A stretch of 64,000 nucleotides of DNA, taken from contig CAVTIS010000017.1 in assembly GCA_963734845.1 (NCBI GenBank), positions 124,001 through 188,000 on the forward strand. The letters run 5' to 3'. This DNA is from JAKAVN01 sp963734845 (GTDB lineage: Bacteria > Desulfobacterota > Binatia > Binatales > Binataceae). Both the position numbers and the translations under genes were made by a program. Numbering within the stretch: position 1 is the first letter of the stretch; every line of letters starts with the position of its first letter. Below are positions 18,801-25,487 of the stretch, one piece after another. The notes under the pieces are model-generated. The model was given only the letters and a program-made list of their open reading frames with translations. It was not told the DNA's origin and did no database searches.

Positions 18801-19301
18801 GTGATGCGCGTAGGTTTGGATGCCCAATTGGCCACCGGGGCGGCCCTGTTCCGACCCTGGTATTTTTGTTACCTGGCGGAGGCATGCGGGACAGCAGGAC
18901 GCTTCGAGGAAGCACTGGCTGCGGTGGCAGAAGCGATCGCAATAGCGGAAAAAACGGGCGAGCGCCACAACGAGGCGGAACTACATCGATTGAAGGGAGA
19001 GTTGATCCTTCGGGGTTCCGGTGTCGAAGCGTCGCCTGGCGTTCAGACGGAAGCGGAAGAATGCTTTCGGAAATCCATCGAGATTGCGCGTCAGCAAGAA
19101 GCCAGGTCGTTCGAGTTAAAGGCGGTGACAAGCCTCAGCCGACTATGGAAGCAACAGGGCAAGAAGGCCGAAGCACGGCAGGCGCTGGCTGAGATCTATG
19201 AATGGTTCAGCGAAGGTTTTGACACGAAAGATTTGATCGACGCCAAGTTACTTATTGAACAATTATCCTCAACAAATTTAGACGCATCGATAAAGCTCTA
19301 G
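15879..19301 (+). CDS. Zinc-ribbon / class III cyclase-like / AAA ATPase / TPR signalling protein
   Basis: 1140-aa cytosolic multidomain protein. Residues 1-48 hold two zinc ribbons (Cys 3/6/17/20 and 28/31/42/45). Residues 88-260 form a class III nucleotide cyclase homology domain with both metal Asp residues kept (D96 in LFADIKGS, D140 in STGDGIF). By eye alignment the purine-contact Lys is Gln136, the purine-contact Asp is His215 (PIGHSTSLAARM) and the transition-state Asn is Ser218, while Arg222 is kept. Residues 280-600 are a STAND-like ATPase with GEAGLGKSRL (K324) and VVFEDLHWVDD (D447). The rest is TPR-like repeats ending in EIYEWFSEGFDTKDLIDAK. The second half uses more A/T-ending codons than neighbouring genes. 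Cyclase activity is doubtful; a regulatory ATPase sensor is equally possible. Confidence 0.9.
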   Translation: MRCSSCDFETAAGNKFCIRCGATLSLRCPKCGSETAPGARFCADCGAALTSAASTNISGATAAKPNTPGIRVTAEQIDASAANDGERKTVTALFADIKGSMELIEDLDPEQARTLVDPALKLMMDAVHRYGGYVAQSTGDGIFALFGAPLAHEDHPQRALFAALKMQEEMRRYSAKLREAGNLPIEARVGVNTGEVVVRSIATGGGHTEYTPIGHSTSLAARMQALAPTGSIAITDATRKLCEGYFTFKPLGPTRIKGVRDPVEVHEVTGLGLLRTRLQRAAGRGLSKFVGRERELGQLGQALQQAETGHGQIVAAMGEAGLGKSRLFYEFKAVGGGGCLVLEAFSVSHGKASAYLPVIELLKDYFKITAEDDERRRQEKITGKILTLDRALEDTLPYLFVLLGAEELAQATRQMEPQLRRRGTLDAIKRILLRESLKQPLIVVFEDLHWVDDETHALLKLLAESIGNARVLMLVNYRPEYSHQWGSKTYYTQLRLDPLGRESAEELLSALMSDAVELRPLKRLITEKTEGNPFFIEEIVQALFDQGALVRNGAVKVTRSMSEIHIPPTVQGILASRIDRLPADEKGLLQTLAVMGKEFPLGLIRRVMQTADDELERMLAALQLGEFIYEQPAFPESAYTFKHALTQEVAYGSLLIERRKNLHEGTARQIEVLFNSRLEDHYGDLAHHYSCSGNRLKALEYLQLAAQQAIERSASTEAINHLTAAVHLLNTLPETPQRDRQELALQAMLGPVLIATKGNGAPEVGAAYTRALQLGRQSGEDARLFPVLFGLRSFHLIRAELQPAFELAQQLVSLAESVRDSALLVEAHLAQGNSLFLFGKLMPALEHFERAISLYDPQTHHVHALIYGLDPGVFCLVRSGWLLELLGHSDQASKKMGEGLALAHRQSHAFSLAVALVHAIVILYLRREWPALQQQAETAIAVCTEQGFGSILAQATTYRGYALAQLGQTDEGIAVMRVGLDAQLATGAALFRPWYFCYLAEACGTAGRFEEALAAVAEAIAIAEKTGERHNEAELHRLKGELILRGSGVEASPGVQTEAEECFRKSIEIARQQEARSFELKAVTSLSRLWKQQGKKAEARQALAEIYEWFSEGFDTKDLIDAKLLIEQLSSTNLDASIKL

Positions 19302-19314
19302 CGAGGTATCCACA

Positions 19315-20010
19315 ATGAGTACTATGAAGCTGATTCAGATGTATGCGTCGCCGTGGGCGGAACGCGTGCGATGGGTGCTCAACTTCAAAGGCCTGCCGTA
19401 TGAAAAACAGAACTACCAGCCCGGGGTCGACGAAGAAGCAGTAAAGAAACTGACCGGGCAGGCGCAGGTCCCAGTGCTGCTGGTTGATGGCACGGTGATT
19501 CCCGACTCGACCGCGATCGTGAATTGGCTTGAGCAGCACCATCCCGAACCTGCTCTCATGCCCACCACCGAGAAGGATCGCGCGCAGGCGATGCTCTGGG
19601 AGGAGTTGATGGACGGGGTGCTGGGCCCTCAGGCACGTATGCTAATCATTGGGCATTTTCTGCGGTCGAGCGAGCCGGAACTGCAGCAGGGTGGACGATA
19701 CTTTGCGCAGAAGTATCAACACACCTCCTATGCTGAGGAGCGCGCCAAGGTAACGGTCGAGCGGATTTTGACGATATTAAAGCATGCCCTCGATGGACGT
19801 CAGTATTTGGTAGGCGACACTTTCACACGGGCGGATCTAACTACGGCGTCCATGCTTCTGCTGGTGAAACCGCCGCCCGACGATCTGTTCCTGTTTCCGG
19901 CATCGATGCGTCCAATGTATACAGCTCCGCTGGATTCAGCGTCTGCCCCGATCTTCGCGTGGCGAGACAAGATGTATCGCAAGCATCGAGGCGAGGCAGT
20001 AAAGCCGTAG
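19315..20010 (+). CDS. Glutathione S-transferase family protein
   Basis: 231 aa. Thioredoxin-like N-terminal half (residues 5-82) with ASPWAERVRWVLNFKGLPYE, the cis-Pro segment QAQVPVLLVDG and DSTAIVNWLE, then an all-helical C-terminal domain with LVGDTFTRADLT, the usual GST fold signature. The active-site position holds Ser (SPW). Preceded by GAGGT seven bases from the ATG and only 13 bases after the cyclase-like gene, so co-transcription is likely. Substrate unknown. A second copy of its 3' end survives as a remnant at 21122-21163. Confidence 0.88.
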   Translation: MSTMKLIQMYASPWAERVRWVLNFKGLPYEKQNYQPGVDEEAVKKLTGQAQVPVLLVDGTVIPDSTAIVNWLEQHHPEPALMPTTEKDRAQAMLWEELMDGVLGPQARMLIIGHFLRSSEPELQQGGRYFAQKYQHTSYAEERAKVTVERILTILKHALDGRQYLVGDTFTRADLTTASMLLLVKPPPDDLFLFPASMRPMYTAPLDSASAPIFAWRDKMYRKHRGEAVKP

Positions 20011-20018
20011 CCAGCGAT

Positions 20019-20039
20019 CGTTGGCAAAGTGGGCCAACG
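20019..20039 (+). terminator. Stem-loop after the GST gene
   Basis: CGTTGGC (20019-20025) pairs with GCCAACG (20033-20039) around a 7-base loop, beginning 9 bases after the GST stop. No clear T-tract follows, so it is a candidate terminator only. Confidence 0.45.
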
Positions 20040-20138
20040 GATTTCGCACTAGGTATTCGTGATGCGCTGGAGCCGCGCGGCGCGAAGAATCACGCAGCGG
20101 GGCAGCTATCAGCGTAACAATCCCGTCATCACGACGAC

Positions 20139-20290
20139 GGACTATCGGCTGAAGAGACCGGCGGCCATATTCGCGAATGCTTGGGCGACGCGAGCTGCGG
20201 TGCAGGTTTCGTTGCGGCCGCGGCGGAATCGACGTGCTTTAGATTGCGCGCGTATTCGAGGATGTCGCCTGCAAATAGACAATTTCCCCT
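20139..20290 (-). pseudogene. Remnant of the 3' end of the membrane-peroxiredoxin gene (duplicate copy)
   Basis: This block is about 90 percent identical by eye to 21206-21379, the last ~170 bases of the intact peroxiredoxin fusion gene on the minus strand. It includes the stop region, the segment for RLKRADPAVAA-like sequence and the sequence complementary to FAGDILEYARNL. It lacks 22 bases present in the other copy, between two GCTTG(G/C)GCG repeats, as expected for slippage deletion, and is therefore out of frame. The rest of the gene is missing. Confidence 0.8.
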
Positions 20291-20300
20291 GCTTCTTTTT

Positions 20301-20547
20301 CGAGATATGTCGCAGGCTGAGGATGCGACGGAGTCACTCCGAACAGCAATCGATGTGGCCCGTACTCAAAACGCGAAATCCTGGGAATTGCGCGCTACCC
20401 TGAGCCTCGCGCAGTTGCTCGCGAAGCAGGGGCGTCGCGACGACGCGCGCATCCTCCTCGCCGAGATCTACAAACTGGTTCACCGAGGGCTTCGACACCG
20501 CCGCCCTCAGGGACACGAAGGAGCTCCGGGATGAACTGGGAGGTTAA
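20301..20547 (+). pseudogene. 3' remnant of a second cyclase-like/TPR gene, frameshifted
   Basis: From 20301 the frame reads SQAEDATESLRTAIDVAR, then KSWELRATLSLAQLLAKQG and DDARILLAEIYK. After one extra base near 20475 it continues WFTEGFDTAALRDTKELRDEL to a TAA at 20545. This matches, at protein level, the end of the 1140-aa protein upstream (ECFRKSIEIARQQE, AEIYEWFSEGFDTKDL). Only the last ~80 codons remain. Divergence from the intact gene is large, so it is an older paralog, not a recent copy. Confidence 0.75.
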
Positions 20548-20582
20548 TCCGGCAGCAGGCTCCCGGAACCCGGAGCGGCCTC

Positions 20583-21020
20583 CTACTTCTCTTGAATCGA
20601 GCTTATATAGCGAATTATTAGCTGGATGCGCTCGCGCGCAACCGTTGGGGCCACGTTTCCCCCTGCCGCTTTCTCGGCTCCGCCGAATTCGTGACCCCAG
20701 ACCGGCATTTGAGGGGTGCCATGGCCGGGAATTGCCTCGCTGCCATCGAGGATTCTAGCGAGCCGCCCTGACGGAAACGCTCCGTTGTTTTTCTTGGCAA
20801 GCTGGGTCAGGTCGGCCGGCTGCGCCTTCAGCTCCGGAGCATACGGTCCGTTGCCCTTGCCGTCGTCGCCGTGACAACCTGCGCAGTTCCGGATGTAGGA
20901 ACCTCTTCCCGGGGGCGCACCCAGCTTCTGCTGTGCGAGTGCCGGACGAGGCGAGAGGACAGCCATCCCCGAAGCCATCAACGTAAGCACAAACCAACTC
21001 TTGAAACGACTAAGTTTCAT
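20583..21020 (-). CDS. Class I c-type cytochrome (monoheme, secreted)
   Basis: 145-aa periplasmic electron carrier. Starts MKLSRFKSW with GGAGGTCGGCCAA upstream; the open frame to 21086 is not needed. Signal peptide to about residue 30 (FVLTLMASGMAVL, ALAQQ). Heme-binding CAGCH follows NCAGCHGDDGKGNGP, and the distal ligand candidate is Met in GTPQMPVWGHEF, the usual mono-heme cytochrome c layout. A partner oxidase or dehydrogenase is not nearby. It sits inside the duplication scar between remnants of other genes, so it may have been inserted there. Heme attachment would depend on the ccm operon at 27.4-33.3 kb. Confidence 0.88.
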   Translation of the reverse strand: MKLSRFKSWFVLTLMASGMAVLSPRPALAQQKLGAPPGRGSYIRNCAGCHGDDGKGNGPYAPELKAQPADLTQLAKKNNGAFPSGRLARILDGSEAIPGHGTPQMPVWGHEFGGAEKAAGGNVAPTVARERIQLIIRYISSIQEK

Positions 21021-21121
21021 TTGGCCGACCTCCTTCGACTTGCTGATGCGAGTGAACTCGTGAACGAATGGTGCTTGCCACCACAATAGTGCATTCGGCT
21101 AACCGAGGATAGGGCGAAAGA

Positions 21122-21163
21122 CGGCGCGTCCGGAAAGGTCGGGGCGATGTAGTAAAGCCGTAG
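21122..21163 (+). pseudogene. Remnant of a GST gene 3' end
   Basis: The bases before the TAG at 21161-21163 read R-V-R-K-G-R-G-D-V-V-K-P-stop, matching the GST C-terminus Y-R-K-H-R-G-E-A-V-K-P-stop. At DNA level AGTAAAGCCGTAGCC is identical at 19998-20012 and 21151-21165, with weaker similarity further left. It ends about 45 bases before the peroxiredoxin gene, mirroring the GST/peroxiredoxin-remnant arrangement at 20.0-20.3 kb. Confidence 0.6.
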
Positions 21164-21205
21164 CCATCGGCAATGGGGGGTCAGCCGGCCGGGGGGCGTG
21201 AACAG

Positions 21206-21379
21206 GGATTATCGGCTGAAGAGACCGGCGGCCATATTCGCCAACGCTTGCGCGAAGAGTTTCCCGGGCTTGGGCGATGCGAGCTGCGGTGCAGGTATCG
21301 TTGCGGCCACGGCGGGATCGGCCCGCTTTAGATTGCGCGCGTATTCGAGGATGTCGCCTGCAAACAGACAATTCCCCCC
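21206..21379 (+). repeat. Right copy of the ~0.15-kb direct repeat (left copy at 20139)
   Basis: Imperfect direct repeat of 20139-20290, same orientation, with a 22-base difference in length and about a dozen substitutions. It covers the 3' end of the intact peroxiredoxin fusion gene. Similarity ends abruptly at 21379. Confidence 0.85.
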
Positions 21380-22477
21380 TTGATTCAGCGTCGACAGCAG
21401 CACGCCGCCCTGGCCGTCGAGGACGAGCGTGGCCGGAGTGGGCATGCCGGGCTTCTCATGATCCATCAGACCGAGGGAGCGCGCGGCGTTATAGTTGGTG
21501 TCGGAGAGCACCGCGAATGGAAGTTTGAGCCCAGTGCGCATCCGGCGCGCTTTGCGCGGAGTCTCGGGCGACAACGCGACCACCTCCACTCCGGAACGCT
21601 TGAAGTCGGAATAGCGCTCCGCATAATCCGCTAATTGGCGCAGGCAGAACGGACACCAGGCACCACGGGCATAGACCAGCACCGCCGTTCCGGATGCGGT
21701 GAACTCGGAAAGCGCGTGAGCGATCCCGTCGCTATCGGGCAGCGAAAGATCCGATGCGCTTTGCGGGTGACCATTGCTCTTTGAGTTTCCCATCGTCATC
21801 TCCGTCAGACTTTTTTGTGTCGTTCCGGTTGTGGCGCTGGCGGCCTGGACCAGCGCCGGACTCAGGGTCTTTGAACGAATGTCGGGCGCCGGCGCCGGTT
21901 CGACTATGCAAGCCTGCATCGGCTGATCGATAACGAGGCGGTCGGAAACCGGGTGGTCGCGGACCGGCGCGTTAGCGCTTTGAGTAAGGGGCGCTATCCC
22001 GGGTACGTAACACTCGTGGCAGTCAGGCAGCAGCGATTCATAGTTCTCAAACAGCAGCGCATTCTCACGCAGCCGCAGTTCCTTCACCAGCGGCTCGATG
22101 CGATGCCATACGGCAACCGCATAGCCGCCGATGGTCGGCAGGATGTCCTGCTTGTCGATTAGGTTGTGGCGCACGAGGTTGCCGACACGATCGTAGTAGC
22201 CGCCGACGCGATGAATCGCGAGCTCGGCGCGTTCTCCCCGGCCCAGCCGGCAGAACTCGCCCCAGGTGGTACAGGAGAGCATGTGCAGCAGGAAGAGCTG
22301 GTCGTGTTGGAAATCGGAGCTCTGCCAGATCTCGAACAGATGCGCGGTGATGGAAAAGTAGCGCTCGCGCGCGGCCTGGCGTAGCTGCAGTACTACCACG
22401 ATGGCGCTCGCGATGAATGCGAGAGTCGAAACGATGGTTGCGATTGCGGCCGCAACTTGCCAATCGATCGACGGCAT
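21209..22477 (-). CDS. Membrane-domain / AhpC-TSA-like peroxiredoxin fusion protein
   Basis: 422 aa in one frame with two unlike halves. Residues 1-160: one membrane helix (about 8-30, IATIVSTLAFIASAIVVV) and a soluble helical part with FEIWQSSDFQ, resembling the layout of DUF4760-type proteins. Residues 160-230: a Pro/Ala linker. Residues 235-400: thioredoxin-fold peroxiredoxin-like domain with GAWCPFCLRQL (C275 and C278), VVALSPET, FAVLSDTN and PATLVLDGQG. An internal ATG at 21799 (MTMGNSKSNGH) is preceded by GACGGAG, so a soluble peroxiredoxin may also be made on its own. The role is probably peroxide or thiol redox at the membrane; inference. Confidence 0.8.
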   Translation of the reverse strand: MPSIDWQVAAAIATIVSTLAFIASAIVVVLQLRQAARERYFSITAHLFEIWQSSDFQHDQLFLLHMLSCTTWGEFCRLGRGERAELAIHRVGGYYDRVGNLVRHNLIDKQDILPTIGGYAVAVWHRIEPLVKELRLRENALLFENYESLLPDCHECYVPGIAPLTQSANAPVRDHPVSDRLVIDQPMQACIVEPAPAPDIRSKTLSPALVQAASATTGTTQKSLTEMTMGNSKSNGHPQSASDLSLPDSDGIAHALSEFTASGTAVLVYARGAWCPFCLRQLADYAERYSDFKRSGVEVVALSPETPRKARRMRTGLKLPFAVLSDTNYNAARSLGLMDHEKPGMPTPATLVLDGQGGVLLSTLNQGGNCLFAGDILEYARNLKRADPAVAATIPAPQLASPKPGKLFAQALANMAAGLFSR

Positions 22478-22635
22478 TCTCTGCCGACACTATCCGCGTG
22501 GGAAAAGCGAAGCAACCGGCTTTCTGTCCCGCCTGGTGTTAAACCCGTTGCTTGTCAGCTCGCGGCGGTGCGGGCTATTGTTCCGCCCCGGCCCAGGGTG
22601 CGCAGATTCGCAAAACGTGCAGGGAGTTCAATCGG

Positions 22636-23622
22636 ATGCGCGAAGTGAAGTTCGGATTGTTCTCGGTGACCGGCGACTATGCCCAAGCCCTGCGCACGGC
22701 GAAACGCGCCGACACCCGGGGCTTTTACTCGATGCTGCTCAACGATCATTTCTTTTCCCCGTTCCGCCCCGCCCGCGAGCCGCAACTGGAATGTTTTACG
22801 ACCTTGAGCGCGATCGCGGCCGTGACCAGCAAAATCCGCGTAGGTTCGCTGGTCGCAGCGGTGGCCTTTCGTTCCCCGCCGCTGCTGGCCAAGATCGCCT
22901 CGACCCTGGACCACGTGAGTAACGGCCGGATGGTGCTCGGCCTGGGCGCCGGCTGGGAGCGCGAGGAATACGACGCTCACAACTATCCGTATCCCTCCAA
23001 CGCCGAGCGCCTCGATCAGCTGGCGGACGCAATCAAGCTGATTAAAGCGATGTGGACCCAGGAAGAGCCGACGTATCACGGGCCCTACTTCTCGATCGAC
23101 AAGGCCTACAACAATCCGCGGCCGCTGCAGAAGCCGTATCCGCCGATCATGCTCGGCGGGTCCGGAAGCAAGCTGCTCAAGATAGCCGCAGCCGAGGCCG
23201 ATATCGCGAATCTGATTCCGCCCATCTTCAACGGCAAGGATTTGATCAACGATCCCGCCGCGGCGGTGAGATTCGACAAGGCCGAGCTCAAGCGGCGGAT
23301 CGGAAGGCTGCACGGCCTGGCCAAGGAGGCCGGCCGCGAACCGGGCGACATCGAGATCAGCGGACTCAGCCTGGTGACTCTTTCAAAAGACAAAGGCCGC
23401 GCAGACGCCGCGGTGCGGGGGATCGCGAAAAGGATGGGCTTTCCCGATGAGGAAGCGGCGCGTCGCGCTCCTTCGATCCTCGGAGGAACTCCGGACGAAG
23501 TGAAACGCGAAATTCGCTCACGGATCGAAGAGATCGGGATGACGTACTTCGTCGTGCTTCCGGACTCGGAAGAATCTCAAGAACTTCTGGCCAAAGAGGT
23601 GATGCCCGAGTTTCTTCACTGA
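22636..23622 (+). CDS. LLM class (luciferase-like) F420-dependent oxidoreductase
   Basis: 328-aa TIM-barrel protein. Start MREVKFGLFSVTGDYAQ; the frame upstream of 22636 is not family-like. Motifs: LGLGAGWEREEY, the classic G-x-GAGW(x)E of F420-type LLM enzymes, then RLDQLADAIKLIKAMW, YPPIMLGGSGSKLLKIAAAEADI and a C-terminal ESQELL segment. It likely uses reduced or oxidised F420 (less likely FMN) for hydride transfer to an unknown substrate. The F420 biosynthesis operon at 7.7-11.8 kb supports this. It is monocistronic in appearance and ends before a strong hairpin. Confidence 0.9.
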   Translation: MREVKFGLFSVTGDYAQALRTAKRADTRGFYSMLLNDHFFSPFRPAREPQLECFTTLSAIAAVTSKIRVGSLVAAVAFRSPPLLAKIASTLDHVSNGRMVLGLGAGWEREEYDAHNYPYPSNAERLDQLADAIKLIKAMWTQEEPTYHGPYFSIDKAYNNPRPLQKPYPPIMLGGSGSKLLKIAAAEADIANLIPPIFNGKDLINDPAAAVRFDKAELKRRIGRLHGLAKEAGREPGDIEISGLSLVTLSKDKGRADAAVRGIAKRMGFPDEEAARRAPSILGGTPDEVKREIRSRIEEIGMTYFVVLPDSEESQELLAKEVMPEFLH

Positions 23623-23680
23623 GAGTCAGCCCGATGGCTGCACGCGCCGCCATTTCAGCATCGCGCCCCCACAAACGAAT

Positions 23681-23714
23681 GCTCCGCCCGTGGCCGCGTG
23701 GCCACGGACGGAGC
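23681..23714 (+). terminator. Bidirectional terminator-like hairpin
   Basis: 15-base arms (GCTCCGCCCGTGGCC and GGCCACGGACGGAGC) with one mismatch around a 4-base loop, between the converging LLM oxidoreductase gene and the secreted-protein gene. No long T-tract. Confidence 0.7.
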
Positions 23715-23776
23715 GCTTGAAACCTACTCGGCCTTGCTCCTCTACCTAATTCGGACCCGAGGCCTGGATAGCGTTG

Positions 23777-24316
23777 CTAGTGATCCATGCCTTGAGGCGT
23801 GGTGATCTTGAAGGCGGCGAGCGGTGCCAGTCCAGTGGAGGCCGTCCCGGTGCTCAGGTTGGTAACCTTGGCGGCGCCGTGAGTGGGCACCAATCCGGGA
23901 TTCGTCGATCCGGTAATGGTCTGCACATAGGTGCTCGTGGAGCGGACGGGACCGGTGGTGTCGAAACCTCCCTTGCCGTCAATCCGGAAGTGCCAGACGA
24001 CATATAACAGATCGTTCGGGCTAGCAGTCGAAGATTGCGGCAAGCCGGCAACCAGACCGCCGAATGCGAAGAAGGTGCCGACCGGCGTTTTGCCTATGGT
24101 GGTTGGCGAGCAATCCGTGGCGGTCGAAACGTCGGTGCCGCCCGGATAGACCGGCGCTGCTCCGACGAAGAAAACTGGCGCACCCGATACAATTTCTGAG
24201 GAAGCGCGGGTATCCTTGTTCTGGTCAACGCAAACTACCCAACTACGCGCCATCGCAGGCATCGCGGTCGCGACCAACATTGCCGCAGCTAATCCGTACT
24301 TGATCAGACTCTTCAT
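23777..24316 (-). CDS. Secreted protein of unknown function
   Basis: 179 aa. Signal peptide MKSLIKYGLAAAMLVATAMPAMA then RSWVVCVDQNKD. Mature part rich in Thr, Ser and Gly with two Cys (about residues 30 and 70) that could form a disulfide. WHFRIDGKGGFD and the Pro/Gly-rich end KITTPQGMDH are notable, but I recognise no domain. Strong Shine-Dalgarno (GAGGAGGA) nine bases before the ATG. Monocistronic, minus strand, convergent with the LLM oxidoreductase. It looks like a beta-rich extracytoplasmic protein. Confidence 0.65.
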   Translation of the reverse strand: MKSLIKYGLAAAMLVATAMPAMARSWVVCVDQNKDTRASSEIVSGAPVFFVGAAPVYPGGTDVSTATDCSPTTIGKTPVGTFFAFGGLVAGLPQSSTASPNDLLYVVWHFRIDGKGGFDTTGPVRSTSTYVQTITGSTNPGLVPTHGAAKVTNLSTGTASTGLAPLAAFKITTPQGMDH

Positions 24317-24537
24317 AAATGTGTCTCCTCCTCAAAAGCTGTAGGTGAGATTCGCAGGGTAAACCCTGAAAAGCTATTGGAAGTTCCAACAAGAATGAGA
24401 AGGCAACGGGACCAGCATAGCCGGCGGGTGACGCCAGCATTAGGCATCGCGTGCCACGTTGCCAGCCGACGCGCTTTAGCCGATTATTTGCTGCGGGCGA
24501 TGGGTCAGGGCGAGGCGGGCGGAGGCTACTAAATCGG

Positions 24538-25197
24538 ATGGGCGAGCAAGAAAATCCGGCACGACAGCATCGGGACCCACAGAGCCGGCCGCCGGAGCCT
24601 CCCCGGACGCAATCCGGGATGGATCAACTGACGCCGGCCGAAAAGTCGCTGATGCGGCGGCTGACGGAGATCCTGCGCTTTGCCGACTTCATGGCCTTGC
24701 TGATGGTGGCGGCAACCGCATTCAGCGCCTACGCCGCGTGGCGCACGGCGCAGGTGACTTCGCACATCTTTGCGCTCGAGGAACGTCCGTTCGTCGGTGT
24801 CGAGGGCGTCACCTTCGAGCAGGGCGATACGGCAAATCCGCGGGCGGTGGTTGAATATCGCAACTTCGGCAAAATTCCCGCCAGCGGAGCGATCATCACG
24901 GTCGTCGCGCTGGTGAATGGCAAGCGAGTAGCCGATATGCCGAACGAGATGTCATCGGTCTCGGCTGGAGTCCTCTCTCCCGGCGTGCCGCATTTCTTCT
25001 ATACCTACTTTCCGCCGGACACTTACAAATTCGTCGTCACTGGCAAGGCGAGCCTGATGCTTCAGGTGCACGTCGAATACAAAGGCCCCGGCGGAGAGGC
25101 GTTCTGTTACTCCGAACGCATGGTCTTTGACTATCGCGCAGCGGGCTTCAGGCCGGCGGGCGGAACCGACCGCTGCAGCGGATCCGATATCTACTAA
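24538..25197 (+). CDS. Single-pass membrane protein, unknown function
   Basis: 219 aa. Start MGEQENPARQH with GGAGG upstream; an open frame back to 24451 is less likely. N-terminal ~45 residues are polar and Pro-rich, then one transmembrane helix (MALLMVAATAFSAYAAW), then a roughly 150-residue presumably extracytoplasmic part with ERPFVGVEGVTF, VEYRNFGKIPASGAIITVV and YFPPDTYKFVVTG, the pattern of small envelope proteins with an immunoglobulin-like fold. Two Cys near the end. No family assigned. Confidence 0.6.
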   Translation: MGEQENPARQHRDPQSRPPEPPRTQSGMDQLTPAEKSLMRRLTEILRFADFMALLMVAATAFSAYAAWRTAQVTSHIFALEERPFVGVEGVTFEQGDTANPRAVVEYRNFGKIPASGAIITVVALVNGKRVADMPNEMSSVSAGVLSPGVPHFFYTYFPPDTYKFVVTGKASLMLQVHVEYKGPGGEAFCYSERMVFDYRAAGFRPAGGTDRCSGSDIY

Positions 25198-25265
25198 CTA
25201 TTGCGCCGACGATCTGTGCGTGGCGATTTGCACGCCGAGCGGCTATCTGGCAATTTTTCGATCGG

Positions 25266-25487
25266 GTGAGCGCGATGCGTTGTCCGATTTGCAAGCAGCC
25301 GGCCGAGATGACGCCTGCCAACCGCTTCCGGCCGTTCTGCTCCGAACGATGCCAGATGGTTGACCTTGGAAAGTGGGCGGGCGAAGACTATCGCGTGCCC
25401 GGCGGCGCGGTCGAGGACCGCGAGCATCCCGATGACCTCAAGAAGAAGCTCCTCACAACAAGAAGCTCCACAAGAAGCTCCAATTGA
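25266..25487 (+). CDS. yacG: DNA gyrase inhibitor YacG (zinc protein)
   Basis: 73-aa zinc-binding protein whose family binds GyrB and inhibits gyrase. MRCPICKQP and FRPFCSERCQMVDLGKW give the C-x2-C / C-x3-C site and the conserved DLGKW. The GTG at 25266 or the ATG at 25275 may be the true start. The C-terminus is a Lys/Ser/Thr-rich tail. The stop codon overlaps the proposed TTG start of lpxA (TTGA), so the two are co-translated. The family is often found near coaE or other genes; pairing with lpxA is uncommon in my experience. Confidence 0.88.
   Translation: MSAMRCPICKQPAEMTPANRFRPFCSERCQMVDLGKWAGEDYRVPGGAVEDREHPDDLKKKLLTTRSSTRSSN

Noticed and set aside
19996..21170. Insertion sequence bounded by the short repeat AGTAAAGCCGTAGCC
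   Set aside because: No transposase or terminal inverted repeats between the copies; the repeat is better explained as GST coding remnants.
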